Shown: piece after piece, positions 12,401 to 22,136 of the stretch | Position numbering within the stretch: the first letter of the stretch is position 1 | Layout: each line of letters opens with the position of its first letter | Assembly (NCBI GenBank): GCA_039619475.1 | Contig: CM077115.1 | Location: 598,015,643-598,079,642 of the forward strand | From: Icerya purchasi | Taxonomy: Eukaryota > Arthropoda > Insecta > Hemiptera > Monophlebidae | Length of the DNA stretch: 64,000 nt | Reading direction: 5' to 3' | Made by a program: the position numbers and the translations under genes | Notes under the pieces: model-generated | Told to the model about the DNA's origin: nothing | Database searches by the model: none | What the model saw: only the letters and a program-made list of their open reading frames with translations

Positions 12401-12689
12401 AAAAGTAATATCGACGGCTTATTCCCATAGAATATAGAGCATCAGGAAATTTCCTTACAGATCTGCCTCCATATATTTTTCCCGCTTATTAATAGTTTTC
12501 GAGCATTCCGATATTATCAATTTCCTTATTTTTGCCACTTTGATTATTGAAAATATCAAAGTTATCGTATGCCGATATTACATCCACGAATATGTGTATG
12601 TAGCAGCGGATAATGAGGGTGACGGGAACTCACGAAACGGGCAAAATTGCCTTGTGAGACCCGCAACTTTCTTATTTAAAAATAAAAAT

Positions 12690-12713
12690 AAAAAAAAAAA
12701 AAAAAAAAAAAAA
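12690..12713. repeat. poly(A) tract
   Basis: A run of about 24 A after a short AAAATA repeat. No retroelement 3' end is recognisable before it. Confidence 0.85.
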
Positions 12714-13177
12714 TATAGCCAGCTTTTACTTAAATACAAAGATCGTTCGTAACAACACTTCCATTTCTTATGCGCCGTATTCTAGACCAATACTGATTTT
12801 TAGGATACATTCCTTTGTTCAATAATAAATTATTACGCCTATACTAATTCTAGCCCGGCTTAAGTATGGCGCATAAATAATGATACGCTTTCAACAATTT
12901 GTATTAAAGCAAGCATTGAATAAATTGAATGACAATTTTCATCTCTGAAGTTAACGTTTTTACGACACTGCATGTGTACCATTCTTTAACTTCATAGCAT
13001 TAACGAAAAATTACTAATTCATGAAGTAAATTTAGATTCGTTGCAAATTTTCTACTTTTCAGGAGTTTTGATGTCAATCATACCTGAAAACTGTACCAAA
13101 AAGTTAGAGATTTGCGTTCTGAGTCTTAATTGCCTAGTTTGAAAACTGAAATATTTTCAGTCAAATTTCACTTACCG

Positions 13178-13545
13178 TTTTTTTTTGGGGTTTTTTTTCG
13201 GGTTCTCGTCAACCGAGGAAAAAAGGTGTTTTTTATCAAGGAACGATTAAAATCAGTTGTATTTTAATCCGATTGAAAATGAAAAGAAGCAAATCGCAGC
13301 AATAACGTGTGGAGAAGAAAAAGACGGGGAATAAGGAGTAGGACGGGTCTTAGCAATCCCTGGAATGTAAAACGCTCAACGGAAAAAAAAATGAACATAA
13401 AAAATACCTGATAATCCTCTCAGACAACCGCGTTATTAGAATGCGGAGGACGATGCAGAGAGGAAGTTAATCAAAATCGAGAACAGAAGGAAGGCGGAAG
13501 AATATTACGAATGGAGGGGAGTGACGGGGACAACAACAGAACGAC
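13178..13545 (-). pseudogene. LINE-A 3' end
   Basis: On the - strand this is the C-terminal end and 3' UTR of LINE-A. The frame gives RSVVVP near 13510 and PPHSNNAVV near 13430. These align with RSVVVAIVRLRF and CPLHSNDAVV of the 32.1-32.7 kb copy. The 3' UTR ends with GTTGACGAGAACCCG and a short A-rich tail (T-rich on + at 13178-13198). The copy is 5'-truncated, as is usual for target-primed integration, and contains stops. Confidence 0.65.
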
Positions 13546-13559
13546 GAAGCAAGGGATTC

Positions 13560-15270
13560 ATTCACCCTAATATGTAGACCTCTGTACGATTATGAAGTTT
13601 CCCCATTGTTCGGTCTTTTGGTTTGCTTGAAGTTTTGTTTTTTCTTTTTTCCTTTCGGCCTGCTGCTTTTTATATCTCAGGTAATTTCCCATTGATGGCT
13701 TTTTATTAAACACTTTTAACGCGAGAAAAGATTGCTTCCCTCCACCTAACACACGTGTAGATATTTGTTCTTTCTATTGTTGATCACCGGCACACGAATT
13801 AATTATCCTTTTTTTTCCATCGTATTATGAAATATTAAAACATGTATTTCTGCGTTTGTTTTACTTATTCGATTATTAAAATTTGTCCCGTGTATGTGTG
13901 TGCAGGGTTTATTGTGTTTTCTGAATATTTTTCCTTCCGTGTATTTTTTTAAATCTTTTTATTCGCTTAAATATTCGTAATTTAATAAATACGAGAAAGT
14001 GGTCAGCGTCCTAATTGGATTTCTGTCGGCGTTATAATCTGCAATAGCAGCTAGATTCTAAGCTATTTTTTCCTCGCTGACTAAGGAAAAAACAGATATG
14101 TTGGATCTTTTGTATTCCCTACGCACAAATTTTTATTCGTCTCTTCCCCGCGGTGTCCTCTTCGCCGAGGAGATTCTTTTTTTCTGTGTGATGTCATTTT
14201 TTTCGGAACGTTTTCCCTTCTATTCTTAGCTTTCGGATGTTGGTATTAGATTCTGCTGTTCGTTCATTCCGCCTTCCTTGTCATTCGTTCCAATAGATTA
14301 AAATCTGATATCTCCTTTTGAACTATTATTTAGATTCCTTGGTTGATTGGGCTGTTGCTCGTCGTTAGCGTACCCAAAAAAATAATTCGAGTATAAAATT
14401 CGTTTCCCTATGGGTTTTTTTTTTTTACTGTACTACCATACTGAAAGTGCATTAATATCACGCTTGTATGCAAAGTTAAATGCACTAGTGTCGGTACTGT
14501 GTAGATATATTTATAATATTTCATAATATTATGCCGAACATAAATAATCAAATTTTTAATTACTTATGTTCGGAAAAATATTGTGAATTTATTACTTTGT
14601 GAAATATATAAATATCACGCTTATTATTATACATGGATTTTCGTTAATAAGTCGTGACTTTATTCTTTTTTTATGATTGGCTGAAGCACAAGGAGCATAA
14701 AATTTTACCTTTTTTCTAATATCGCGGTGGTACTCTTTCGGTATCCTTTAGTCGAGAGATTCTTAAGTAATGACATATAAGTATAGAGATACAATATTAT
14801 CTTTATCAAAAGGAGAGGAAAGCCATTCTTAACGCTGAAATAGTTTCCAAAACAATTTGATGATTTGATATTACTATCATTTGGTTTATTATATAAGCTG
14901 AAATCGTTGTTCGTCGCAGTTATGTATAGTGCCGAAGGAGATTCTAATTTGCACATTAATTTGTTAAAATCGAATTATTTTGTTGCCTTTCTGGACGATT
15001 CGTCTTTGTTTCTTGTAAAAAATAATATTTTATCAAAATAATGATTGATGTCATGCATATACGATCTATTTTAAGCCTATATGTGTACTAGTTTTTTCGT
15101 AAAATGTAACCAGAAGAACGTGTCAGTTGTATTCATTGTATAATTCTAAGTATCTATGAACCTGTGACTGCATTCGTATACATGCATGTACGACTAAGTA
15201 TGCGAGTGTTGTCAATTTATTTTTTCAAAGATAAACCTATTCAAAAAACAAAAAAAAAACATATATACAT
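13560..15270. other. no gene seen
   Basis: Short frames only (61 aa at 13567-13752 and 83 aa at 14705-14956, both on -). No domain recognised. Confidence 0.4.
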
Positions 15271-15277
15271 ATATATA

Positions 15278-15546
15278 ACTCGGCCATTTTAGTCTCCCAA
15301 GGGGCTGTGTCCCTTGACCAGTCTTGCTTACAGTTTTGTCCCTTTCTCTCCTATACTTTATATAAAGTTTCGTTACATAAAATTGTGACACTTTTCGTTG
15401 GAAAATCTAATAGGGGCCGGCCTAAGAACTACGTTGTAATTAATATACATATATAAGGTTGGCAAAAATTAAAATATAACAAACGTTACATAAAATTGAG
15501 ACATTTTTTCTAATGGAGAGTGGCCCAAGAATTACGTTGTAATTAA
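15278..15546 (-). mobile_element. TA-flanked element, copy B
   Basis: Inverted copy starting with the hairpin end AACTCGGCC and ending TTACGTTGTAATTAA. It shares with copy A the second terminal module and the diagnostic TAATAGGGGCCGGCCTAAG, so A and B form one subfamily. Most of the central ATGTAACG repeats are missing. Confidence 0.85.
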
Positions 15547-15558
15547 TACATATATATA

Positions 15559-16030
15559 TTAATTACAACGTAATTCTTAGGCTACCCCCCATTCGAAAAA
15601 ATGTCCCAATTTTATGTAACGCTAAATGTCCCAAAAAAATGTCCCAAAAAAATGTCCCAGAAAAATGTCCCAATTTTATGTAACGCTAAATGTCCCAAAA
15701 AAATGTCCCAGAAAAATGTCCTAATTTTATGTAACGTTTGTTATATTTTGTAGGATTTTTGTTATTGTTATTTAAAAAATGTCACAATTTTATGTAATGA
15801 AATATGTAACGAAAAATGTAACGAAAAAATGTCTTAATTTTATATAACGGAATTTAAATATTAAAATAGAATTTTTGTGGTTATATTATTTTTTGTGTGT
15901 GTTGATGCCAGTAAGAATTACGTTGTAAATTTTGATCATTTTATACAAAGTATAGAAGAGAAAGAGACAGAAATGATAGCAAGCGGGGTCAAGGGGCACA
16001 GCCCCTTGCGAGGCCAAAATGGCCGAGTTT
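15559..16030 (+). mobile_element. TA-flanked element, copy C
   Basis: Direct copy from TTAATTACAACGTAATTC to GGCCAAAATGGCCGAGTT. This is the longest copy because the AAATGTCCC and TTTTATGTAACG blocks are internally duplicated (15600-15740). Two possible foldbacks are visible: AATTAC...GTAATT at the left end, and CAAGGGGC-ACA-GCCCCTTG at the right end. Only about 12 bases separate it from copy B, which lies in the opposite orientation. Confidence 0.9.
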
Positions 16031-16052
16031 ATATATATATATATATATATAT

Positions 16053-16416
16053 AATTCGGCGATTTTGGCCTCGCAAGGGGCTATGCCCCTTGGCCCCTCT
16101 TGCTTTCATTTTTGTCTCTTTCTCTTCTATACTTTGTATAAAATGATCAAAATTTACCACGTAATTCTTACTGGCATCAACACAAAAATATAACATAATC
16201 ACAAAAATCCTATCCTAACATTTAACTTTCATTATATAAAATTAATTCATTTTTTCGTTACATTTTTCGTTACATTTTCGTTACATATTTCGTTACATAA
16301 TATTGTGACATTTGTAAAATACCGATTACAAAAATTCTATAAAATATAACAAACGTTACATAAAATTGGGGCATTTCTTCGAATGGGGGGTAGCCTAAGA
16401 ATTACGTTGTAATTAA
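16053..16416 (-). mobile_element. TA-flanked element, copy D
   Basis: Inverted copy that follows copy C across a 22-base (TA)n run. It ends in TTACGTTGTAATTAA and another (TA)n tract to 16441. Its sequence is close to copies C and E. Confidence 0.9.
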
Positions 16417-16524
16417 TATATATATATATATATATATATATCGAAAAAATCATATACAATAAATAAGATAAAACTCACTAAAACCAAAATAATAATTTCA
16501 ATAAGAAATTTCTTCATTATTGGA

Positions 16525-16650
16525 GTTTTTTGGAGGGCTCATCAACTGTGAGCGTTAACCCAGCACAAAAGAACTATATTTTTAATGTGCAGCAGCGGGA
16601 TTTAAACCAGGTCACTACGCCCTACGATAGTAACATCCCTAGAATATAAA
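16525..16650 (-). repeat. possible SINE with LINE-A-like tail
   Basis: Read on the - strand, GGTTTAAATCC (16598-16608) resembles a Pol III box B. It is followed about 55 bases later by CAGTTGATGAGCCCTCC and an A-rich end. That tail resembles LINE-A 3' ends (GTTGACGAGCCC plus A tail at 32.1 kb). Sharing a 3' end with a partner LINE is common for SINEs. The box A is poor, so the tRNA-like head is uncertain. Confidence 0.35.
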
Positions 16651-16699
16651 CCTTTTCCAAACTCACTATATTCAAATCGATATATTTCAAATCATGCTG

Positions 16700-17270
16700 T
16701 ATGAAGGGAAATAAAAGGGTTGACCAGCTGTCTCGTCATGCAGCTCTGTAAATTGACTCCTCATTGACAGATACACTACCGGTACATTACTTCGAATGTC
16801 TAAGAAATACAATTTTAAATTTTGATCGGACTCATATCCTTTCTACCTGTTTTAATAAATTTTCTTTTATCTTTCTATTCAACTCGTTTTTTCATGTTTT
16901 TCTTCGTTTCATAACTTCTCCTCTTTGAAACGCTACGTTATTTCTTCCTTATGTCGATTGTGTTTCCTTCCTTCATTTCGATATCGTTTTTCACTTATAG
17001 ACTCTCCTTATTGTCCTTTGCATCTGTCTAATGGTAATCAGGAATGCATGTCGGATCACATCCTATTCGAATGTTCCGCTCTGTTATCTGCACGTTCCAT
17101 TCTTTACTCCCAACGCTTCTATTGTTTCTCCTCTGGACTATTTCATTGTCACTATAACTGACCGCATACAAATTTAAGTAAATAATCTAATTTTTGGTTG
17201 TTTTCTTTTATTGTTGAACATGTGTTAAATGTCCTTTGTTAGCGAGCCCTTCTCAAAAAAAAAAAAACAG
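16700..17270 (+). pseudogene. LINE-A RNase H end to 3' tail
   Basis: Starts with GNKRVDQLSRHAAL (about 16710-16755), the C-terminal GNExAD block of RNase H with the acidic pair partly lost. It continues through a frameshifted spacer to a 78-aa frame (16925-17161) containing SSLCRLCF, SPYCPLH and CMSDHILFECSAL, the Cys/His motif. After the stop, the 3' UTR ends with GTTAGCGAGCCC and 13 A at about 17256-17268. The copy is 5'-truncated within RNase H. Comparison with the other five copies makes the call firm; it is inactive. Confidence 0.8.
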
Positions 17271-17360
17271 AAAACGGTCAGCTCTTTTAGAAACATTTGA
17301 TGTTAGTATTTTAGAATTCCGAATAGGAATAGCGTTATAGAGTGGCTTATATAAATTTCC

Positions 17361-17377
17361 ACGCGCGCGCGCGCGCG

Positions 17378-17410
<33 letters not shown>
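17361..17410. repeat. compound (CG)n(CA)n(TA)n microsatellite
   Basis: Adjacent perfect CG, CA and TA runs. Confidence 0.95.
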
Positions 17411-18115
17411 CGTTCATCAATACAATTGCAATTTTTTAACTGCTTAAATGTTTTTTATTTTTTTTTTCAGTTTTATTGTTTAAAGGTAAAATAACTTTTT
17501 GCACCTTTTATTTACCCATTTCCCTTAAAAAATGAAAACATAAACAATAGGAATGGATTAAAACAATGAAAAAACAAAAACCGAGACGTTATATTTGTTC
17601 GGAGAATAATTCGAACAGATTTCGTATTTTATATGCGAACTGCAGAAATGTGTCGAGAAAATGTTGCAGGATAAATTTACCGAGTTTTACCTTGCTTCGC
17701 TATGAAGGGGATACAATGAGAAGAAGTAGTGGCGTGCTGGCTGTTGAGGGGAGTCGCACGAAGAGATATATTTGAAATTCGCGCGTTATGTCTCATCAGG
17801 AGTTGTTTCAAAACGGATGATAATACGGAGAAGGAAGTTTCCAGCACTTTTTCTGATTAACGACATGACGGTTCTTTAATTAAAGCAGAATACGATCATC
17901 AATCCGAATTCTATCTTGTAATAATACAACGCAATACACACGTACAGCAACACGCATATTAAACATAGCCAAAGAGTTTTTCATCGAATGGCCGATTATT
18001 TCTAAAACAAAGCCCGCAGCATTTTTTACAGAACTAATTCTTAAAGATAAAAATTCATAAGCCTTAGTTGTCCATTCAATTTTTATCAGCGTTGCTTAAT
18101 TTTCGTAACAGATAA
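17411..18115. other. no gene seen
   Basis: A 69-aa basic frame (17566-17775) is not recognisable. No repeat matches. Confidence 0.4.
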
Positions 18116-18121
18116 AATTAT

Positions 18122-18433
18122 TTATTCGTGTATAGACATACTGGGAGTAATTATATTCCTCAGAATCCAAACAATGACTGACCACCCCATCTTTGCCAAA
18201 GGCAGTACGATTATATTAGGGGAGCGGGCAGTTAGACATGCAGCTAAACGAGTTATTCTATCAAACGTATCATCGGCCCCTATAGCAAATACAACATAGT
18301 CATCATACCTCATTTTAACATTATCCTTTAAGCTCTTGTCGCCAATATCAATACTACGACCTCGTGGGCGATGAGTTTGCACACGCAATAATCTGGCGAA
18401 GGCAGATGTATGTTGAACATGTAAATTGTGCAA
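18122..18433 (-). pseudogene. unidentified, SGNH-hydrolase-like block
   Basis: A 103-aa frame. Its middle reads MRYDDYVVFAIGADDTFD and then LTARSPNIIVLPLAKMGWS. The YDYVVxAIGxND pattern with a following I-V-L-P strand is what block III of SGNH (GDSL-type) hydrolases looks like, here with Asn replaced by Asp. SGNH-like domains occur in ORF1 of CR1-type LINEs, which would suit this TE-rich context. No block I (GDS) or block V (DxxH) is visible, so the frame is partial at best. I treat it as a relic of unknown origin. Confidence 0.25.
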
Positions 18434-18639
18434 ATGTCCCTACATCATTTCTCTTACGCAATAACGACCACGATCGTATAATCTTCATCCGACCATATTT
18501 GTTTAAACTTCAGAAAAAAGACAATAGACTGGTGAGTACATAACAAGAGACTTCTCCCAGCAGCTCCCTAGATACTACCTGCCAGTCTGATCAAATGGAC
18601 GTAGACTATTAGACTGTGATAGCGACTTGCCTTAGTGTC

Positions 18640-19275
18640 GGTACATACTGAAAATCCCTCCTCCCAACGAAAGACACCATAACTCTAAACAAAATCAATT
18701 TCCACAATTAAGGATCCGGAAATAGAGATGGACCAAGCCACTATTCCTCCAGAACGGTCCCACTCGAAGAGCACATAAGTACTTTCGGACCACCCGATGA
18801 AACCGATGTTCCCATCACAGCCGTGTTACCTAAACAACCGGCTCTCTACGTTAAACGACCAGATAAGAAAGAGGAATATGTATCGATTGAGCCGCATAAC
18901 GAACAACCAAAAACTGATACATCCAGTTAATGTAACTGGAAGAGACAACTTTCTTAATAGGATTTGAGCAATCCAGAAAATTTATCCAGACAGTAGCAAC
19001 GCGCCTAAAATACATTACCTTTGAAATTAATTATAGAAGGAGCTATAATGAATAAGTATATACGCTCGTAACAGTTAAACATTATTTCTCACCGGTCGAA
19101 GCATTAAGAGTGTCCCCGAATCATCAGACAGTTGTCAGAAGAACTGACCGCAATGTCCGAGGACAAACGACCTCACGATGACAACAGCATTCCCAACAAT
19201 TAAATTGCACCCCGTTTAAAATTGGTCCATACGATATAATAATCTCGGTAATTAACAGCACACGTCGATTACGCA
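18640..19275 (+). pseudogene. decayed coding-like block
   Basis: Composition is closer to coding DNA than the surroundings, and the + strand gives open stretches in shifting frames. Examples are PLEEHISTFGPPDETDVPITA followed by KRPDKKEEYVSIEPHNEQPK (18760-18930), and FEQSRKFIQTVATRLKYITFEINYRRS (about 18960-19040). I do not recognise the protein. It may belong with the frame at 18122-18433 as parts of one old element, but they lie on opposite strands. Confidence 0.2.
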
Positions 19276-19291
19276 ATATTAATAATAAAAA

Positions 19292-19322
19292 AAATAATAA
19301 TAATAATAATAATATAATAATC
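19292..19322. repeat. (AAT)n microsatellite
   Basis: Imperfect AAT/TAA repeats. Confidence 0.85.
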
Positions 19323-19329
19323 AAAATTT

Positions 19330-20630
19330 ACAGACTTGATTCAATTTTACATTCATCATCTCAGACGATGAAATTATTTCCTAAATATATGTATATCAAT
19401 TGGAAGTTTAAAACACGGATAACTAACTTGGAGACATAATTAGCGCGGAGAGAGGTTGTAAACCTATATTTTACGATTTTTGGAAACATCATTTGAAATG
19501 TTAACGATATTATGCTTGATATTTTTCTAATAAAATTACGGTATGGGATATTAAACATTGGCATTTATATTCATTCGCATATAGGCTCTTACAGTTCGAT
19601 ATTCAGTTGTATGAATGCGCTCGATAAGAATCGTCATGTTTTTAATGTAAGATTTATTAGAAACGCGAAGCATGTTTTTACAATGATATACAAAAATGAA
19701 ACATTACAGACCGATTTGCAAAACATATAGATTAGTAACGTCACACGTCACACGCATCGGCTACCGCGAAAATTAAATATTTACCCTCAACCTTAAAACG
19801 ATGATTTTTATGTTAAAATTACACCTAACAGGTATTATTATAGATTATCATATAAATAATTCTTGAAAACCGTTTTAAACTGAAATGATACTTCTGTAAT
19901 GGAGAATTTAACAATTTAAATATACGTACGTAAAATTTTAAAAGTAATGTGTAAGCGGTTGCAGACTCGCAACAAATTGGCTTTTTTACGAATTACAACG
20001 TTCGTAAATTACATTATAGAATACATAGGTATATGAAAAGCAAATATCATATATAATCGAACTTTTCAGACCTCAAAGAAACAAAAAAGTCTTCTATAGC
20101 TAGAAAAACAATTTCATAACGATAATTTATTTTCAATTAAAATATCATAATCGACGATGCGTTTTAAATTAAAATACCACGTGAAATCTGCCGTTCCGAT
20201 ATTATCTTCCGCGTAATTCAACATTTCGATTAAAAATTTACTTGAAACAAAAAGAAAATTTGCGATCAAAATTTATTGAATCCAAAAATTCGGAATAGAT
20301 AATAAAAATATACGGAGTGCCATGCTTTTGGAAAAATTCGACTCTAGTGCAGATTTTCCCTCATTCGTTCCAGCTGGTATATCATAAAAAACATTGTTTT
20401 ACGAGTAGGCGATACATACTTATTATGACGGAATAAAATGTTTGTTTTTGAAAATCCATCGACTATCTGAACTTAAAAAAAAAACCAAAAAAAAAAAACC
20501 GATAAAAATTAAATTTAAACGCGACCAAAAACTGCAGTTTATATTTAACCCTTAAACGCGTCCCATGTGCATTATAATGCACATCAACTTTGAAGTAATT
20601 TTTAAATACTTCGTGTTTGATAAGGAAACA
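19330..20630. other. no gene seen
   Basis: AT-rich; frames of 67 and 72 aa overlap antisense at 19361-19730 with no recognisable content. Confidence 0.4.
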
Positions 20631-21074
20631 AGTTCAGTCAAGCATGAGGTTTCATGCGCTGAGGATTCCGTATGAAAGTTAACAATAACTATAATTATTT
20701 AGTATGTAAGAAAATTTGTTTGAATATACTTCTATTTTTATTTTACTATTTTAATTTAATATCTTAATAAATTTCAGAGATCTTTTCTAATAATAATTTA
20801 AAACAGTAAAGCAAAATACTAATTTGAATCGAAGATTTAAACTAATTTGAAGTGCAATGTAATGGTTATGAAGAAAAATCAATTAAATCCTTTTTTTATT
20901 TATTTAATTTTTATTTATTTTTTTAAATTATTGGTTTAGATTTAGTAATACTAATATTAAGGTTTTATGATCTTTTAAAATGTGTAATTTTGTTGATCCC
21001 TACACCTATCTTTCTTGGATAGCCGATCGTTAAAGACATTTAATAAATATATAAACGAAAACACACAAAAAATA

Positions 21075-21422
21075 TTAATTAGAAATAATATTAATGCTAC
21101 GTATCACTCTGTTGCGGCTGCTAGAATGCTGGTGCTCCTTGCTGGCAGTTTGGTGTACGTTGCTGATTGCGTCCTGGATTCTCGGTGAATGGGAGGCAGA
21201 GACACGGTAATCAAAATTATAGTTTACGAATTTTGTAAATGTCACTAATTTGAAAACCGAATTTCGAGGCGATTTGGTTACTTTGTTATCACACTTCTTT
21301 CGGTTGTAAGACGAACTGGTTACTTTACTAAAAAGGTCGATATAGTTCCGCGATGTGACAAAGACTGTCGTTCTACTGAGATGATTTTTTAACAATCCGG
21401 TTTTTTCTTTCGACTCTCTCAA
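21075..21422 (-). CDS. 115-aa frame inside REP-1, unrecognised
   Basis: Ser/Arg/Asn-rich, no membrane segment or known domain. On the DNA level the stretch ACGTATCACT...GCGTCCTGGATTC (about 21098-21181) partly resembles 35609-35694, which lies in another - strand frame (35557-35811). The two may be ends of related repeats. It is absent from the short REP-1 copy at 62.8-63.9 kb, so it is not an obligatory part of REP-1. Coding status doubtful. Confidence 0.2.
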   Translation of the reverse strand: MRESKEKTGLLKNHLSRTTVFVTSRNYIDLFSKVTSSSYNRKKCDNKVTKSPRNSVFKLVTFTKFVNYNFDYRVSASHSPRIQDAISNVHQTASKEHQHSSSRNRVIRSINIISN

Positions 21423-21664
21423 TACGTTAGACCATTATTAAATATTTTTTTTTTATTTATTTACTAGCATAGTGCGTTAAATTGTTTAACAAATCGAAAT
21501 ACTATTCGCATCTGTTTTTCATCAGGCGGACGTACCACCTAAACAATGATGCGATGAGTCCGTTCCTTTCATTACAGTTCATAACAACACTAACACAAGC
21601 CGTAATGAAAATAACCAAACCGAAACCTGTGATCCCGTTCCGTTTCTTAGCCTTCGTACTAACA

Positions 21665-22006
21665 CTACTAATGCAAATTATAACAGTCCGAACTAAATTC
21701 TAAAAACCGCTGCAGTCTCGTATTCCGATAAAGCCAAAAGAAAAATAACACCGATTAACAAACTCGTTTGTTCCATGCATTCAAGAAACCCACTTAAAAC
21801 AAAACCAACATTTAAAACTAAAAAACTATAAAGTTCTCGAATCAAATCCGGTGCTTGCTAGTCGTGCGCATGGGGAAATAATATTAGCCGTTCGTGCGGA
21901 TATTAACTTTCAACAGATAATGTTACCGTCCGATATTCAACCAGTAACAGTCGAAATTCGTATGCCAGTTCCACGGGTGTCTCTAAACATAATTCCGAAC
22001 CGTATT
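21665..22006 (+). pseudogene. LINE endonuclease domain fragment
   Basis: An APE-type endonuclease fragment of a non-LTR retrotransposon. The frame is open without ATG from 21749 to the stop at 22007-22009. It contains CIQETHLKQNQHLKLKNYKV, with the catalytic Glu of the QET motif at 21785-21787, then SRAHGEIILAVRADI and LPSDIQPVTVEI. These match the QETxLK...RxxGGvailvk...LP motifs of this enzyme. An N-terminal block (MQIITVRTKF, from about 21668) lies upstream across one frameshift. The fragment stops before the GDxN and SDH motifs, so it is truncated. It lies between the REP-1 left end and the tandem array. Confidence 0.7.
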
Positions 22007-22049
22007 TAGAAACTTTTAAAGTTGCCAAAAAATTAAAACAGTTCCTCTC

Positions 22050-22136
22050 CTCTAGCGGCGCGAGTATTACAGTTAAAAATTTTGAACAGGGTTAAACATA
22101 TGCGCTTCGACATATATTTCTCAAGTTTAGAACATC
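22050..22136 (-). repeat. inverted partial 287-bp unit
   Basis: Read on the - strand it runs from GATGTTC through GAAGCGCATATGTTTAACC and CAAAATTTTTAACTGTAATA to CGCCGCTAGAGG. This is the middle of the array unit. It abuts the + strand array directly, forming an inversion junction at about 22137. Confidence 0.75.

Noticed and set aside
15877..16146. 89-aa frame on +
   Set aside because: Runs across copy C, a TA tract and copy D of a non-coding element; it occurs only because the copies are palindromic.
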